This document shows, piece after piece, positions 42,328 through 50,979 of a DNA stretch of 64,000 bases. The notes beneath the pieces were generated by a model that worked only from the letters and a program-made list of their open reading frames with translations, was not told the origin of the DNA and made no database searches. The stretch's first letter is position 1; every line of letters begins with the position of its first letter. The translations under genes and the position numbers were made by a program. Origin of the DNA: UBA11524 sp965646445. GTDB taxonomy: Bacteria; Bacillota; Clostridia; Christensenellales; Aristaeellaceae. Location: the NCBI GenBank assembly GCA_965646445.1, contig CBFFZW010000001.1, positions 143,172 to 207,171 of the forward strand. Direction: 5' to 3'.

Positions 42328-43728
42328 TTACTTTTTCCAGCCCTCCGGCAGGTAGGTCATGGTGTTGGCGATCATATCCCGCAGGAGCTTTTCGCCCTGG
42401 TCGGGAGTGAGGCGGCCCGCGACCAGCGGATCCCGCATCAGGGCCGTGAGGGCAAGATCAAAATCGCACTGGACAGCGGCGGTGAGGATGTCCCGCTGAT
42501 TGGCCACATGGGGCGCCATCAGGGACAGGATGGGGGCGGGAACCTCCCCGGCGAACAGCGGGTGAATGGCATCCCGGGAGAAGACCGCGTTGGTCTCCAC
42601 CACGCAGTCCCGATCCATGTTGGCAATCTGCCCCTGGGTGTTGGGAATATTGACGTTGCTGACCATGCGCCCCAGGCCGCACAGCGCCTTGATGAGCAGG
42701 ATGCCCTCCTCACCCGTGGGCGTCAGGTTCACCTGCTCCTCGCCGGAGGTCAGGCGGGCAGAGCGGGCAAGGCGCTTTTTCAGGTCATTCTTGCGCCAGT
42801 CCACCGCCGTCAGGCCAAAGCGCCATTGAGCCACGGTTTCGGGATCCTTCAGATACATGTCGCCGGGCATGAATTCAGCCAGATGTCGGTCGCCGGCGGC
42901 GGCAATGGCTCCATAGCGCCGGAACAGGTCGAACTTCACCCGATGCGCGCAGTTGAAGGAGGAATTGGCCCAGTTCCGGTCAGGCTCGTTGTAGCCTTCC
43001 TCAAAGTGCTCGTCAATGAAGGCGCGGTATACGGGGAATAGGTCGTGGGTGCGGTAGCTGGCCTCGGTGAACCAGGTGAAGTGATTCAGGCCCACCACGT
43101 TCACATGGATGTCCTCACGGGGGATGTCATGAAGGCCCAGCATTTCCTCCGCGATGCCCTTGAGCACCTTCTGTGTGCCGAAGACCTCATGGCAGCAGCC
43201 GAAGGCCTTGATGCCGGGGAAAACGTGGTACAGCGTGCGCACGCACAGGCTCATGGGATTGGTGTAGTTGATAACCCAGGCGTTGGGGGCGAAATCGCGG
43301 ATGGCCTGGGCGATCTCCACAAACATGGGGATGGTGCGCAACCCGCGGACGAGACCGCCGGGGCCCGCCGTATCGCCCACGGACTGGTAAATGCCATGCC
43401 GCTCGGGCAGGTGGACGTCGGAGGCCATTTCGTCAAAGGTGCCGGGCAGGATGGAAATGACGACGAAATCCACGCCGGTGAGCGCTTCCAGCAGGCTTTG
43501 GCAGACCTCATAGCGCCATTTACCCACGGCGTCGGCCCGGGCGGAAACCGCGTTGCCGATGACGGCGTTGTTCCTGGCGGCCGCCTCGTCAATATCATAG
43601 AGCCTGATGCTGCCGCTGAGGGCGGGCTCCATGGCCAGGTCAGTCATAAAGGTCCAGGCCCAGCCTCGGGAACCGCCGCCAATATAGGCGATGCGGACAT
43701 CAGACACCGTTTTGCCGTTGTCAAGCAT
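42328..43728 (-). CDS. GH4 family glycosidase (alpha-galactosidase-like)
   Basis: NAD- and Mn-dependent glycosidase that works by redox-elimination. 466 residues; Rossmann loop YIGGGSRGWAW, INYTNPM, the metal-binding Cys-x-x-His in GCCHE and NHFTW. The family includes alpha-galactosidases (MelA) and alpha-glucuronidases/6-phosphoglycosidases; the substrate cannot be fixed by eye. Start ATG 43728 with AGGAG upstream; a TATAAT box on the minus strand at 43786-43791 is a probable promoter. No transporter gene is adjacent. Confidence 0.88.
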   Translation of the reverse strand: MLDNGKTVSDVRIAYIGGGSRGWAWTFMTDLAMEPALSGSIRLYDIDEAAARNNAVIGNAVSARADAVGKWRYEVCQSLLEALTGVDFVVISILPGTFDEMASDVHLPERHGIYQSVGDTAGPGGLVRGLRTIPMFVEIAQAIRDFAPNAWVINYTNPMSLCVRTLYHVFPGIKAFGCCHEVFGTQKVLKGIAEEMLGLHDIPREDIHVNVVGLNHFTWFTEASYRTHDLFPVYRAFIDEHFEEGYNEPDRNWANSSFNCAHRVKFDLFRRYGAIAAAGDRHLAEFMPGDMYLKDPETVAQWRFGLTAVDWRKNDLKKRLARSARLTSGEEQVNLTPTGEEGILLIKALCGLGRMVSNVNIPNTQGQIANMDRDCVVETNAVFSRDAIHPLFAGEVPAPILSLMAPHVANQRDILTAAVQCDFDLALTALMRDPLVAGRLTPDQGEKLLRDMIANTMTYLPEGWKK

Positions 43729-44071
43729 GATACCACACTCCTGCTGTTCATGATCGTTGGGGCGTGTATGCCCTTTCATTTGTTTATTATACGACAAACA
43801 GCGTGGAAAAGAAAGTAGTTTCATTGTCATTCATGGCCAGATTTTCGTGTAGCGGAGGCAAAGCGCTCCGAGCTGTTTTCCTTTCAACACGTTTGGAGGG
43901 TATGGGTTTTACCATCCGGGACAGACTGCTACTGAACAACTGCAACGAAGAAAAGACGCATTTGTTGATGTATTGTTCACAATTGGCCACTTGCGATATT
44001 GGAAAAATAACGGTATAATAAAGAAGTTAGCGACAACGATTCGGAAGGCTTCAGCCCATGGAGGAATGCGC
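43729..44071. other. Divergent intergenic region between GH4 and the atp operon
   Basis: About 340 bp with no gene. It contains the GH4 -10 element (43786-43791, minus) and the atp promoter (43991-44019, plus). Confidence 0.6.
43991..44019 (+). promoter_or_regulatory. Promoter of the ATP synthase operon
   Basis: TTGCGA (43991-43996), 17-bp spacer, TATAAT (44014-44019), 52 bp before the atpI start. Confidence 0.82.
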
Positions 44072-44473
44072 GTGTTGAGTCAAGTGGACCCTACGGTGAA
44101 GCGGGAAACATGCTACATTGCTGGCTTTGTGCTGGTTTTCAGCGTCATCATGGAATTGATCTTCCTCCTGGCGGGCGCGTGGGACATCACGGTGCTGCTT
44201 GGCAATCTGTTGGGCGGCGTGGTTGCCGTAGGAAATTTTTTCCTCATGGGCCTGACCATCCAGAAGGCGTTGGGGAAGAGTGAGAAGGACGCCGCTGCCC
44301 AGATGAAGCTGTCCCAGAGCCTTCGGCTTATCATGCAGCTGATCTTCTGCGCGGTGGGCGCCGCGGCCCCGTGCTTCAACCTGATTGCCACGGCGGTTCC
44401 GTTGCTTTTCCCCCGCGTGGCCGTGATGTTGCGTCCGCTGCTGAACAAGAAGGATAAGGCGGAGGATGCCTGA
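44072..44473 (+). CDS. atpI: ATP synthase subunit I-like membrane protein
   Basis: 133 residues with four predicted membrane helices, first gene of the atp operon. AtpI-like proteins help assemble the c ring. GGAGGA at 44060-44065 touches ATG 44066, so GTG 44072 (6-nt spacing) is the likely start. Sequence conservation in this family is low and the call rests partly on position. Confidence 0.75.
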   Translation: MLSQVDPTVKRETCYIAGFVLVFSVIMELIFLLAGAWDITVLLGNLLGGVVAVGNFFLMGLTIQKALGKSEKDAAAQMKLSQSLRLIMQLIFCAVGAAAPCFNLIATAVPLLFPRVAVMLRPLLNKKDKAEDA

Positions 44474-44536
44474 TCCCGTATTCACGGTTCCCGGCATTCG
44501 ACGCCCGATCCCACTGCGAAAGGAGGTGAGAAACGA

Positions 44537-45430
44537 ATGAAGGATAGAGGACTTCGTTTTCGCGTGGTTGACGGCTTGCTGATCGCGATGATGATCCTGC
44601 CGCTGGTTGCGGGGATGGTGCTGCAGATCCTCACGGAGCCTGCGTCCGAAGGCGTTTCGATCACCGGCGCAAGAGCGTTTCTGACAATTCCCATGCCCTT
44701 GATGGACATGCCCATCACCGAGGCCCAGGTGAATACCTGGCTGGTGATGGTGACCATTGCCGGCGCGTGTCTTTTCCTGACCCACGGTATCCGGGAGAAC
44801 CGGGGCGGCTTCCGCCAGATGGCGGCGGAGTGGATTGTGGAAAAGCTGGACGGCCTGGTGAAGGGGAACATGGATCCCATTTTCCACAGCACCTACGCGC
44901 CTTTTGTGGGCGCGATCATGGCGCTGTCGGTGTTCTCCAGCCTGCTGACGCTGGTGGGGCTTTTCCCGCCCACGTCGGATCTGAACATCATCGGCGGCTG
45001 GGCCATCCTGGTGTTCATCCTGATTACTAAGAACAAGCTGAAGGCGGGGCTGGGCTACTACCTGAAGGGCTTTGTGGAGCCGATTCCGGTGATGCTGCCC
45101 ATGAACCTCATCAGCGAAATCGCCACGCCCGTGTCGATGACCTTCCGTCACTTCGGCAACGTGCTGTCGGGTACGGTCATTTCCGCACTGGTGGCCTGGG
45201 CGCTTGCCGGGGCTTCCAACGCGCTGCTGGGCTGGCTGCCGGGCTTCCTGGGGAATATTCCCTTCCTGCAGATCGGCCTGCCCGCCGTGCTGAGCGTGTA
45301 CTTTGATGTGTTCAGCGGCTGCATCCAGGCGTTCATCTTCGCCATGCTGACCATGCTGTACATTTCCGGCGGCTATCCGGCGGATGAGATCGCCTCCCGC
45401 CGTCAGCCCAAGCCTGCCGAGGCAAAGTAA
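44537..45430 (+). CDS. atpB: ATP synthase F0 subunit a
   Basis: 297-residue membrane subunit that forms the ion half-channels against the c ring. The essential arginine lies in MTFRHFGNVLSG; helices and the PIPVMLPMNLISEI segment match the family. AGGAGGTG precedes the ATG. The N-terminal region, between the first two helices, is longer than in E. coli. Confidence 0.95.
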   Translation: MKDRGLRFRVVDGLLIAMMILPLVAGMVLQILTEPASEGVSITGARAFLTIPMPLMDMPITEAQVNTWLVMVTIAGACLFLTHGIRENRGGFRQMAAEWIVEKLDGLVKGNMDPIFHSTYAPFVGAIMALSVFSSLLTLVGLFPPTSDLNIIGGWAILVFILITKNKLKAGLGYYLKGFVEPIPVMLPMNLISEIATPVSMTFRHFGNVLSGTVISALVAWALAGASNALLGWLPGFLGNIPFLQIGLPAVLSVYFDVFSGCIQAFIFAMLTMLYISGGYPADEIASRRQPKPAEAK

Positions 45431-45473
45431 AAGGTTCCATGCGTTACAAAACTACATCATAAAGTGGAGGTAC

Positions 45474-45767
45474 ATGAACATGTTGGAACTGGCTATTGGT
45501 ATCATTCTGGGTTGCTGTGCTCTGGGCGCTGGCTGCGCGATGATCGCCGGTATCGGCCCTGGTATCGGTGAGGGCAACGCCGTGGCAAAGGCCTGCGAGG
45601 CCATTGGCCGTCAGCCGGAGTGCAAGGGCTCCGTGACCTCGACCATGATTATGGGCTGCGCCATTGCCGAGACCACGGGTATTTACGCGCTGGTTATCGC
45701 CATTCTGCTGATTTTCGTGGCGCCTGGTATCCTGGTGAATACGCTGCTGCGCGCGCTCGGCAAGTAA
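45474..45767 (+). CDS. atpE: ATP synthase F0 subunit c, sodium-type
   Basis: 97-residue hairpin of two membrane helices. Helix 1 has GIGPGIGEGN with Glu33 at the position that is Gln in Ilyobacter; helix 2 has the ion-site AETTGIY with Glu66, Thr67 and Tyr71. This two-carboxylate pattern with ET...Y is the sodium-binding signature known from Fusobacterium-type rings, so Na+ coupling is predicted. Start ATG 45474 with GGAGG upstream; the open frame from 45384 overlaps atpB and is not used. Confidence 0.96.
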   Translation: MNMLELAIGIILGCCALGAGCAMIAGIGPGIGEGNAVAKACEAIGRQPECKGSVTSTMIMGCAIAETTGIYALVIAILLIFVAPGILVNTLLRALGK

Positions 45768-45780
45768 GTAGGTGAAGGAC

Positions 45781-46311
45781 ATGCAGTCGTTGGAAGTCCA
45801 GACGCTGGAAGTCATCTCCATCAACTTGTGGCTTGTTCTTATTTCCCTGGCCAATCTGGCCATTCTCTACGCGATCCTCAAGAAATTTCTCTACAAGCCC
45901 GTGAAGGCCACCATGGCCGCCCGGGAGGAAGCCATTGCCGCGCAGTACCGCGCCGCGGAGGAGGCGGAACGCTCCGCCCAGGACGCTCAGGCGCTTTACG
46001 CGGATAAGCTGGCCGGCGCGCAGGCGGAGGTGGACGGCATGCTCCATGAGGCCGCCGCCAACGCGGCCCGGCGGGGCGACCGCATTGTTGCCGACGCCCG
46101 GGACAAGGCTGACGGCATTGTTCGTCAGGCGCAGAACGAGGCGGCCATGGAGAAGAAGAAGGCGCAGGCCAGCATTCGCCAGGAAATCACCGACGTATCC
46201 GCTGCCCTGACGGAGAAGCTCCTGGGCCGCGAGATGAACACCGGGGATCATCGTGTGCTGATCGACTCCTTCCTCAAGGACATAGGTGACGAGCATGACG
46301 GAAACAAGTAA
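45781..46311 (+). CDS. atpF: ATP synthase F0 subunit b
   Basis: 176 residues: one N-terminal membrane helix (about 15-38) and a long Ala/Glu/Arg-rich coiled-coil stalk that holds the F1 stator. Start ATG 45781 chosen over GTG 45772 because of spacing from AGGTGAAGG. Overlaps atpH by 17 bp. Confidence 0.93.
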   Translation: MQSLEVQTLEVISINLWLVLISLANLAILYAILKKFLYKPVKATMAAREEAIAAQYRAAEEAERSAQDAQALYADKLAGAQAEVDGMLHEAAANAARRGDRIVADARDKADGIVRQAQNEAAMEKKKAQASIRQEITDVSAALTEKLLGREMNTGDHRVLIDSFLKDIGDEHDGNK

Positions 46312-46825
46312 AGCCTATGCGGACGCGCTGTTCTCTCTGGCCATGGACGAGCACAGCGAGGATGAAACCCTTGGCGCGGTCCGCATGGTTCGCGACGCGC
46401 TGAAGGCGATGCCCGAGGCCGAGGATCTCCTGGCGTCTCCCGCCATCCCCAAGGATGAACGGCAGGCCGTGCTGGAGAAGGCCTTTGGCGACGCGCTGCC
46501 CGAAACGGTGATGAGCTTTGTACAGGTGCTGTGCGCCCATGGCCATATCCGTTCTTTGGCGGACTGTGTGAAGCATTTCGAGGAGCTGTACGATTCCGCG
46601 AAGAAGCTGTCCACCGCCTATGTGACCAGCGCCGTGGCGCTGACGGCGGGGGAGCAGTCGGAATTGAAGGCCAAGCTGGAAAAGCGTCTTGGCCGAACCG
46701 TCAGCCTGGCCTGTTCCGTGGATGCCTCGCTACTGGGCGGGATGATCGTCCGGGTGGACGGCAAGGTTATGGACGGCAGCCTGAGGCATCGGCTGTATGA
46801 AATCAAGGAAGTGATGAACAGATGA
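46295..46825 (+). CDS. atpH: ATP synthase F1 subunit delta
   Basis: 176 residues. N-terminal helical bundle (KAYADALFSLAMDE) and the conserved C-terminal GGMIVRVDGKVMDGSLRHRL that links the b stalk to F1. ATG 46295 follows AGGTGA. ATGA overlap with atpA. Confidence 0.94.
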   Translation: MTETSKAYADALFSLAMDEHSEDETLGAVRMVRDALKAMPEAEDLLASPAIPKDERQAVLEKAFGDALPETVMSFVQVLCAHGHIRSLADCVKHFEELYDSAKKLSTAYVTSAVALTAGEQSELKAKLEKRLGRTVSLACSVDASLLGGMIVRVDGKVMDGSLRHRLYEIKEVMNR

Positions 46826-48315
46826 GCAATAAACCGGAGGAAATCAGCAGTATCCTCAAAGAACAAATCCGAAACTACAAGTCCAAGGTGGAGATGTCCG
46901 AAACGGGCACCGTCATCACCGTGGGCGACGGTATTGCCCGGGTGTACGGCCTGCGGGCCTGCATGGCCAATGAGCTGCTCCGCTTTGAGGACGGCAGCTT
47001 CGGCATGGCGCAGAATCTGGAGGAGGAGACCGTCTCCGTGGCTGTGCTGTCCGATCAGGATACCATCCGCGAGGGCACGGTGGTGTACCGCACAGGCAAG
47101 GCGCTGTCCGTTCCTGTGGGCGAGGCGCTGCTGGGCCGCGTGGTCAACGCCCTGGGTCAGCCCATCGACGGCAAGGGCGAGATCGCCTGTACGCAGACCC
47201 GCCCCATCGAGTCCGAGGCTCCCGGCATCATTGAGCGCCAGAGCGTCAACGTGCCCCTGCAGACGGGCATCAAGGCCATCGACGCCATGATTCCCATTGG
47301 CCGTGGTCAGCGCGAGCTGATTATCGGTGACCGCCAGACAGGCAAGACCGCCATCGCCGTTGACACCATCATCAACCAGAAGGGCAAGGGCGTGCTGTGC
47401 GTTTATGTGGCCATCGGCCAGAAGCGCACCTCCGTGGTGCAGCTGGCCAACGAGCTGGAGCGCGCGGGTGCCATGGCCTACACCATCATCGTGTCCGCCT
47501 CCGCCGCGGAGAGCGCACCGCTGCAGTACATCGCGCCCTACGCGGGCTGCGCCATGGCCGAATACTTCCGCGAGAAGGGGCAGGATGTGCTGATCGTCTA
47601 TGACGACCTGAGCAAGCATGCCGTGGCGTACCGCGCCTTGTCGCTGCTGATCCGCCGTCCGCCGGGCCGCGAGGCTTATCCGGGCGACGTGTTCTATCTG
47701 CACTCCCGCCTGCTGGAACGTTCCGCCTGCGTGGCTAAGGAATTCGGCGGGGGCTCCATCACGGCCCTGCCGATCATCGAGACGCAGGCCGGTGACGTTT
47801 CCGCCTACATCCCCACCAATGTGATTTCCATCACGGACGGCCAGATTTTCCTGGAGACCGAGCTGTTCCACTCCGGCATTATGCCCGCCATCAACCCGGG
47901 CATTTCCGTCAGCCGCGTGGGCGGCAGCGCGCAGCTGAAGGCCATGAAGAAGGTGGCCGGCGAGCTGAAGCTGCTCTATGCCCAGTATATTGAGCTGAAG
48001 GCCTTCGCGCAGTTCGGTTCCGATCTGGACGCGGATACCAAGGCCCGTCTGGCCCTGGGCGAGCGCATCGTCGAGGTGCTCAAGCAGCCCAAGAACGAGC
48101 CGGTTCGGGTAGGCTGCCAGGTGGCGATCGTCTACGCCGTTACCCATGGCTACCTCAACGATGTGCCGGTGAGCCAGGTGAAGGACTGGGAGCAGCGCCT
48201 GTACGAGAAGCTGGAAGCCGAGCATGAGGATCTGCTGGTGCGCTTCGAGCATGGCAGCTACAGTGATGAGGACGTGAAGGAGCTGGAAGAGGCGCTTGCG
48301 TCGATGCGGAGGTGA
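46822..48315 (+). CDS. atpA: ATP synthase F1 subunit alpha
   Basis: 497 residues; non-catalytic nucleotide site with Walker A GDRQTGKT at 169-176, the arginine-finger segment PGISVSRVGGSAQ. Normal length and N-terminal beta barrel. Overlaps atpH by 4 bp and is followed by atpG after 5 bp. Confidence 0.97.
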   Translation: MSNKPEEISSILKEQIRNYKSKVEMSETGTVITVGDGIARVYGLRACMANELLRFEDGSFGMAQNLEEETVSVAVLSDQDTIREGTVVYRTGKALSVPVGEALLGRVVNALGQPIDGKGEIACTQTRPIESEAPGIIERQSVNVPLQTGIKAIDAMIPIGRGQRELIIGDRQTGKTAIAVDTIINQKGKGVLCVYVAIGQKRTSVVQLANELERAGAMAYTIIVSASAAESAPLQYIAPYAGCAMAEYFREKGQDVLIVYDDLSKHAVAYRALSLLIRRPPGREAYPGDVFYLHSRLLERSACVAKEFGGGSITALPIIETQAGDVSAYIPTNVISITDGQIFLETELFHSGIMPAINPGISVSRVGGSAQLKAMKKVAGELKLLYAQYIELKAFAQFGSDLDADTKARLALGERIVEVLKQPKNEPVRVGCQVAIVYAVTHGYLNDVPVSQVKDWEQRLYEKLEAEHEDLLVRFEHGSYSDEDVKELEEALASMRR

Positions 48316-48320
48316 CAGGC

Positions 48321-49124
48321 ATGGGTGCCAATACCAAAGCACTGAAAAATCGCATCCGCAGCGTCGGCTCCACCATGCACCTGACCCATGCCATGGGCCT
48401 GGTGGCTTCCTCCAAGATGCGCAGGGCCAATGAGCGCATGGGCAACGGTCGCCAGTATGCCGCTTCTTTTGGCAGTGTGATGGATTTGCTGACGGCGTGT
48501 CCCGAGTGCGTCCGCAGCCCTTATATGCAGAAGCGGGAGGGTAACCGCGTCCGGCTGATCGTCATCGCGGGCGACCGCGGCCTGGCGGGCGGCTACAACG
48601 CCAATGTGTTCCGCCTGACCGACAGCATCGAAAAGGACGCCGTCATCCCCATCGGCAAACGCGCCTGCGAGCGCTATCACGGCGAATTTCTTTCCTCGGA
48701 GCATTTTGACGGCGCTCAGGCCACGGCGATGGCCCGTAAGTTGTGCGAGGAATACATCCGCGGCGACTTCGATCGCCTGGGCATTGTGTCCAGCCGCTAT
48801 GTCAGCATGATGAGCCAGGAGGCCTATGTCCGCTGGCTGCTGCCCCTGGAGCCCACGGAGCGCAAGGGGAGCGTCGGCGCGGTTTTCGAGCCGGACGAGC
48901 AGAGCATCCTGAACAGCGCGGTGCCGGACTATCTGGCGGGCGTCATCATGAGCTGCATCCGGGAGAGCTTTGCCTGCGAGGTCGCGGCCCGGCGCATGGC
49001 CATGGATTCCGCCGGAAAGAACGCGCAGGCCATGATCGACAGCCTGCAATTGCAGTACAACCGTGCCCGCCAGGGCGCCATTACCCAGGAGATCACCGAA
49101 ATCGTCGCCGGCAGCGGCGATTGA
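48321..49124 (+). CDS. atpG: ATP synthase F1 subunit gamma
   Basis: 267-residue central rotor shaft. N-terminal KALKNRIRSVGSTMHLTHAM and C-terminal RMAMDSAGKNAQAMIDSLQLQYNRARQGAITQEITEI coiled coil are typical; GDRGLAGGYN is conserved. ATG 48321 after GGAGGTG. Slightly shorter than the usual 285 residues, with the loss in the middle domain. Confidence 0.95.
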   Translation: MGANTKALKNRIRSVGSTMHLTHAMGLVASSKMRRANERMGNGRQYAASFGSVMDLLTACPECVRSPYMQKREGNRVRLIVIAGDRGLAGGYNANVFRLTDSIEKDAVIPIGKRACERYHGEFLSSEHFDGAQATAMARKLCEEYIRGDFDRLGIVSSRYVSMMSQEAYVRWLLPLEPTERKGSVGAVFEPDEQSILNSAVPDYLAGVIMSCIRESFACEVAARRMAMDSAGKNAQAMIDSLQLQYNRARQGAITQEITEIVAGSGD

Positions 49125-49163
49125 ACGGGATGAACCCACATCTGAGCAAAGGGGGTATTCATT

Positions 49164-50561
49164 TTGGCAGACAAGCATACGGGCATTGTCGCCCAGGTCA
49201 TGGGGCCTGTGGTGGACGTCCGTTTTGATGACGGCGGCCTTCCGCCGATCCATAACGCGCTGACGGTCATGATCGGCCAGCGCCAGCTGACCTGCGAGGT
49301 GGCCCAGCACATCGGGGACAATACGGTGCGCTGCATTGCCATGGCGTCCACCGACGGCCTTCAGCGTGACGCGGTGGTGACCGATACCGGCTCGACCATC
49401 AGCGTGCCTGTGGGCAGGCAAACCCTGGGCCGCATCTTCAACGTCCTGGGCGACGTGGTGGACAACGGCCCGGATGTCCAGGGCGAGCGCTGGGACATCC
49501 ACCGTCCCGCCCCAGCCTATGACGAGCTGTCCACCTCCACGGAAATCCTGGAGACGGGCATCAAGGTCATCGACCTGATCTGCCCCTATTCGAAGGGCGG
49601 CAAGATCGGCCTGTTCGGCGGCGCCGGCGTGGGCAAAACCGTGCTGATTATGGAGCTCATCAACAACATCGCCAAGCAGCACAACGGCCTGTCCGTGTTC
49701 ACGGGCGTGGGCGAGCGTACCCGCGAGGGCAACGACCTGTACAACGAAATGAAGGAATCCGGCGTGCTGGCGAACACCGCCCTGGTGTATGGCCAGATGA
49801 ACGAGCCTCCGGGAGCCCGTATGCGCGTCGGCCTGTCCGGCCTGACCATGGCGGAGTATTTCCGCGACCAGGAAGGGCAGGACGTGCTGCTGTTCATTGA
49901 CAACATTTACCGCTTCACCCAGGCCGGTTCCGAGGTGTCGGCGCTGCTGGGCCGTATGCCCTCTGCCGTGGGCTACCAGCCGACGCTGGCCACGGAAATG
50001 GGCGCTTTGCAGGAGCGCATCACGTCCACCCGCAAGGGCTCCATCACCTCCGTGCAGGCGGTGTATGTGCCTGCGGATGACCTGACCGACCCCGCTCCCG
50101 CCACAACCTTCTCCCATCTGGACGCCACGACCGTGCTTTCCCGCGCCATCGCTTCCCAGGGCATCTATCCCGCGGTGGATCCGCTGGAATCCACCAGCCG
50201 CATCCTGTCGCCGGAGGTGGTGGGCGAGGAGCATTACCGCGTGGCCCGCGAGGTGCAGCGCATCCTCCAGTGCTACACGGAATTGATGGACATCATCGCC
50301 ATCATGGGTATGGACGAGCTCTCCGACGAGGATAAGCTGCTGGTGGGCCGTGCCCGTAAGATTCAGCGCTTCCTGTCTCAGCCTTTTTCTGTGTCTGAGA
50401 AGTTCACCGGCTTTGAAGGCGTGTATGTGCCCATCAGCGAGACCATCCGCGGCTTCCGCGAGATCATCGAGGGCAAGCATGATGATCTGCCTGAGTCCGC
50501 TTTCCTCTTTGCGGGCACCATTGACGACGCTGTGGCCAAGGCGAAGAAGGTGCAGGCATGA
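49164..50561 (+). CDS. atpD: ATP synthase F1 subunit beta
   Basis: 465-residue catalytic subunit with Walker A GGAGVGKT at 152-159, GERTREG carrying the catalytic Glu and the DELSDEDK (DELSEED) lever. Start is TTG 49164 behind GGGGG. Overlaps atpC by 4 bp. Confidence 0.97.
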   Translation: MADKHTGIVAQVMGPVVDVRFDDGGLPPIHNALTVMIGQRQLTCEVAQHIGDNTVRCIAMASTDGLQRDAVVTDTGSTISVPVGRQTLGRIFNVLGDVVDNGPDVQGERWDIHRPAPAYDELSTSTEILETGIKVIDLICPYSKGGKIGLFGGAGVGKTVLIMELINNIAKQHNGLSVFTGVGERTREGNDLYNEMKESGVLANTALVYGQMNEPPGARMRVGLSGLTMAEYFRDQEGQDVLLFIDNIYRFTQAGSEVSALLGRMPSAVGYQPTLATEMGALQERITSTRKGSITSVQAVYVPADDLTDPAPATTFSHLDATTVLSRAIASQGIYPAVDPLESTSRILSPEVVGEEHYRVAREVQRILQCYTELMDIIAIMGMDELSDEDKLLVGRARKIQRFLSQPFSVSEKFTGFEGVYVPISETIRGFREIIEGKHDDLPESAFLFAGTIDDAVAKAKKVQA

Positions 50562-50821
50562 GCACCTTTCAGCTGACCATCTCATCTCCTGACGGCAACC
50601 TTTTTGCAGGCGAGGTACAGCGGATTACGCTTCGCGGCGCGGAAGGCGATTTGGCGGTGCTGGCGGGGCATATCCCCTTTATCACGTCGGTTAAGGCAGG
50701 GGATTGCGTCCTGCATATGCCTGATGGCGCGGTGAAACGCGGCCATACCGGCGGAGGCCTGCTGACGGTGGATCAGAGCGCTGTGACCTTTCTGACCAGC
50801 GATTTGACCTGGAATGCATGA
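50558..50821 (+). CDS. atpC: ATP synthase F1 subunit epsilon, short form without C-terminal helices
   Basis: Only 87 residues: the N-terminal beta-sandwich (FQLTISSPDGNLFAGEV...GAEGDLAVLAGHIPFIT) is complete, but the C-terminal two-helix domain (~45-50 residues) that blocks ATP hydrolysis in many bacteria is absent. The frame ends naturally and a strong terminator follows 6 bp later, so this is not a recent truncation. Last gene of the operon. Confidence 0.93.
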   Translation: MSTFQLTISSPDGNLFAGEVQRITLRGAEGDLAVLAGHIPFITSVKAGDCVLHMPDGAVKRGHTGGGLLTVDQSAVTFLTSDLTWNA

Positions 50822-50826
50822 CCTTT

Positions 50827-50861
50827 GCGCCCTTGAGGCTTCGGCTTCAGGGGCGCTTTTT
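50827..50861 (+). terminator. Terminator of the atp operon
   Basis: 12-bp stem with two G-T pairs (50827-50838 with 50845-50856), 6-nt loop, five Ts. Confidence 0.92.
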
Positions 50862-50903
50862 CTTGGATGTCCATGATAAAAAGATGATAATTTGGCGTTG
50901 GCC

Positions 50904-50932
50904 TTGCGTTGCGTCATGGATTCAGCTATACT
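50904..50932 (+). promoter_or_regulatory. Promoter of wecB
   Basis: TTGCGT (50904-50909), 17-bp spacer, TATACT (50927-50932), 47 bp before the start. Confidence 0.75.
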
Positions 50933-50979
50933 ATATAAGTGCGGCCATTGGTCGACAATAGCGGCGGGGAGTAAGGGCG

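Noticed and set aside
46618..50585. Long minus-strand frames opposite atpA, atpG and atpD
   Set aside because: Shadows of the ATP synthase genes with repetitive Gly/His/Asp composition.
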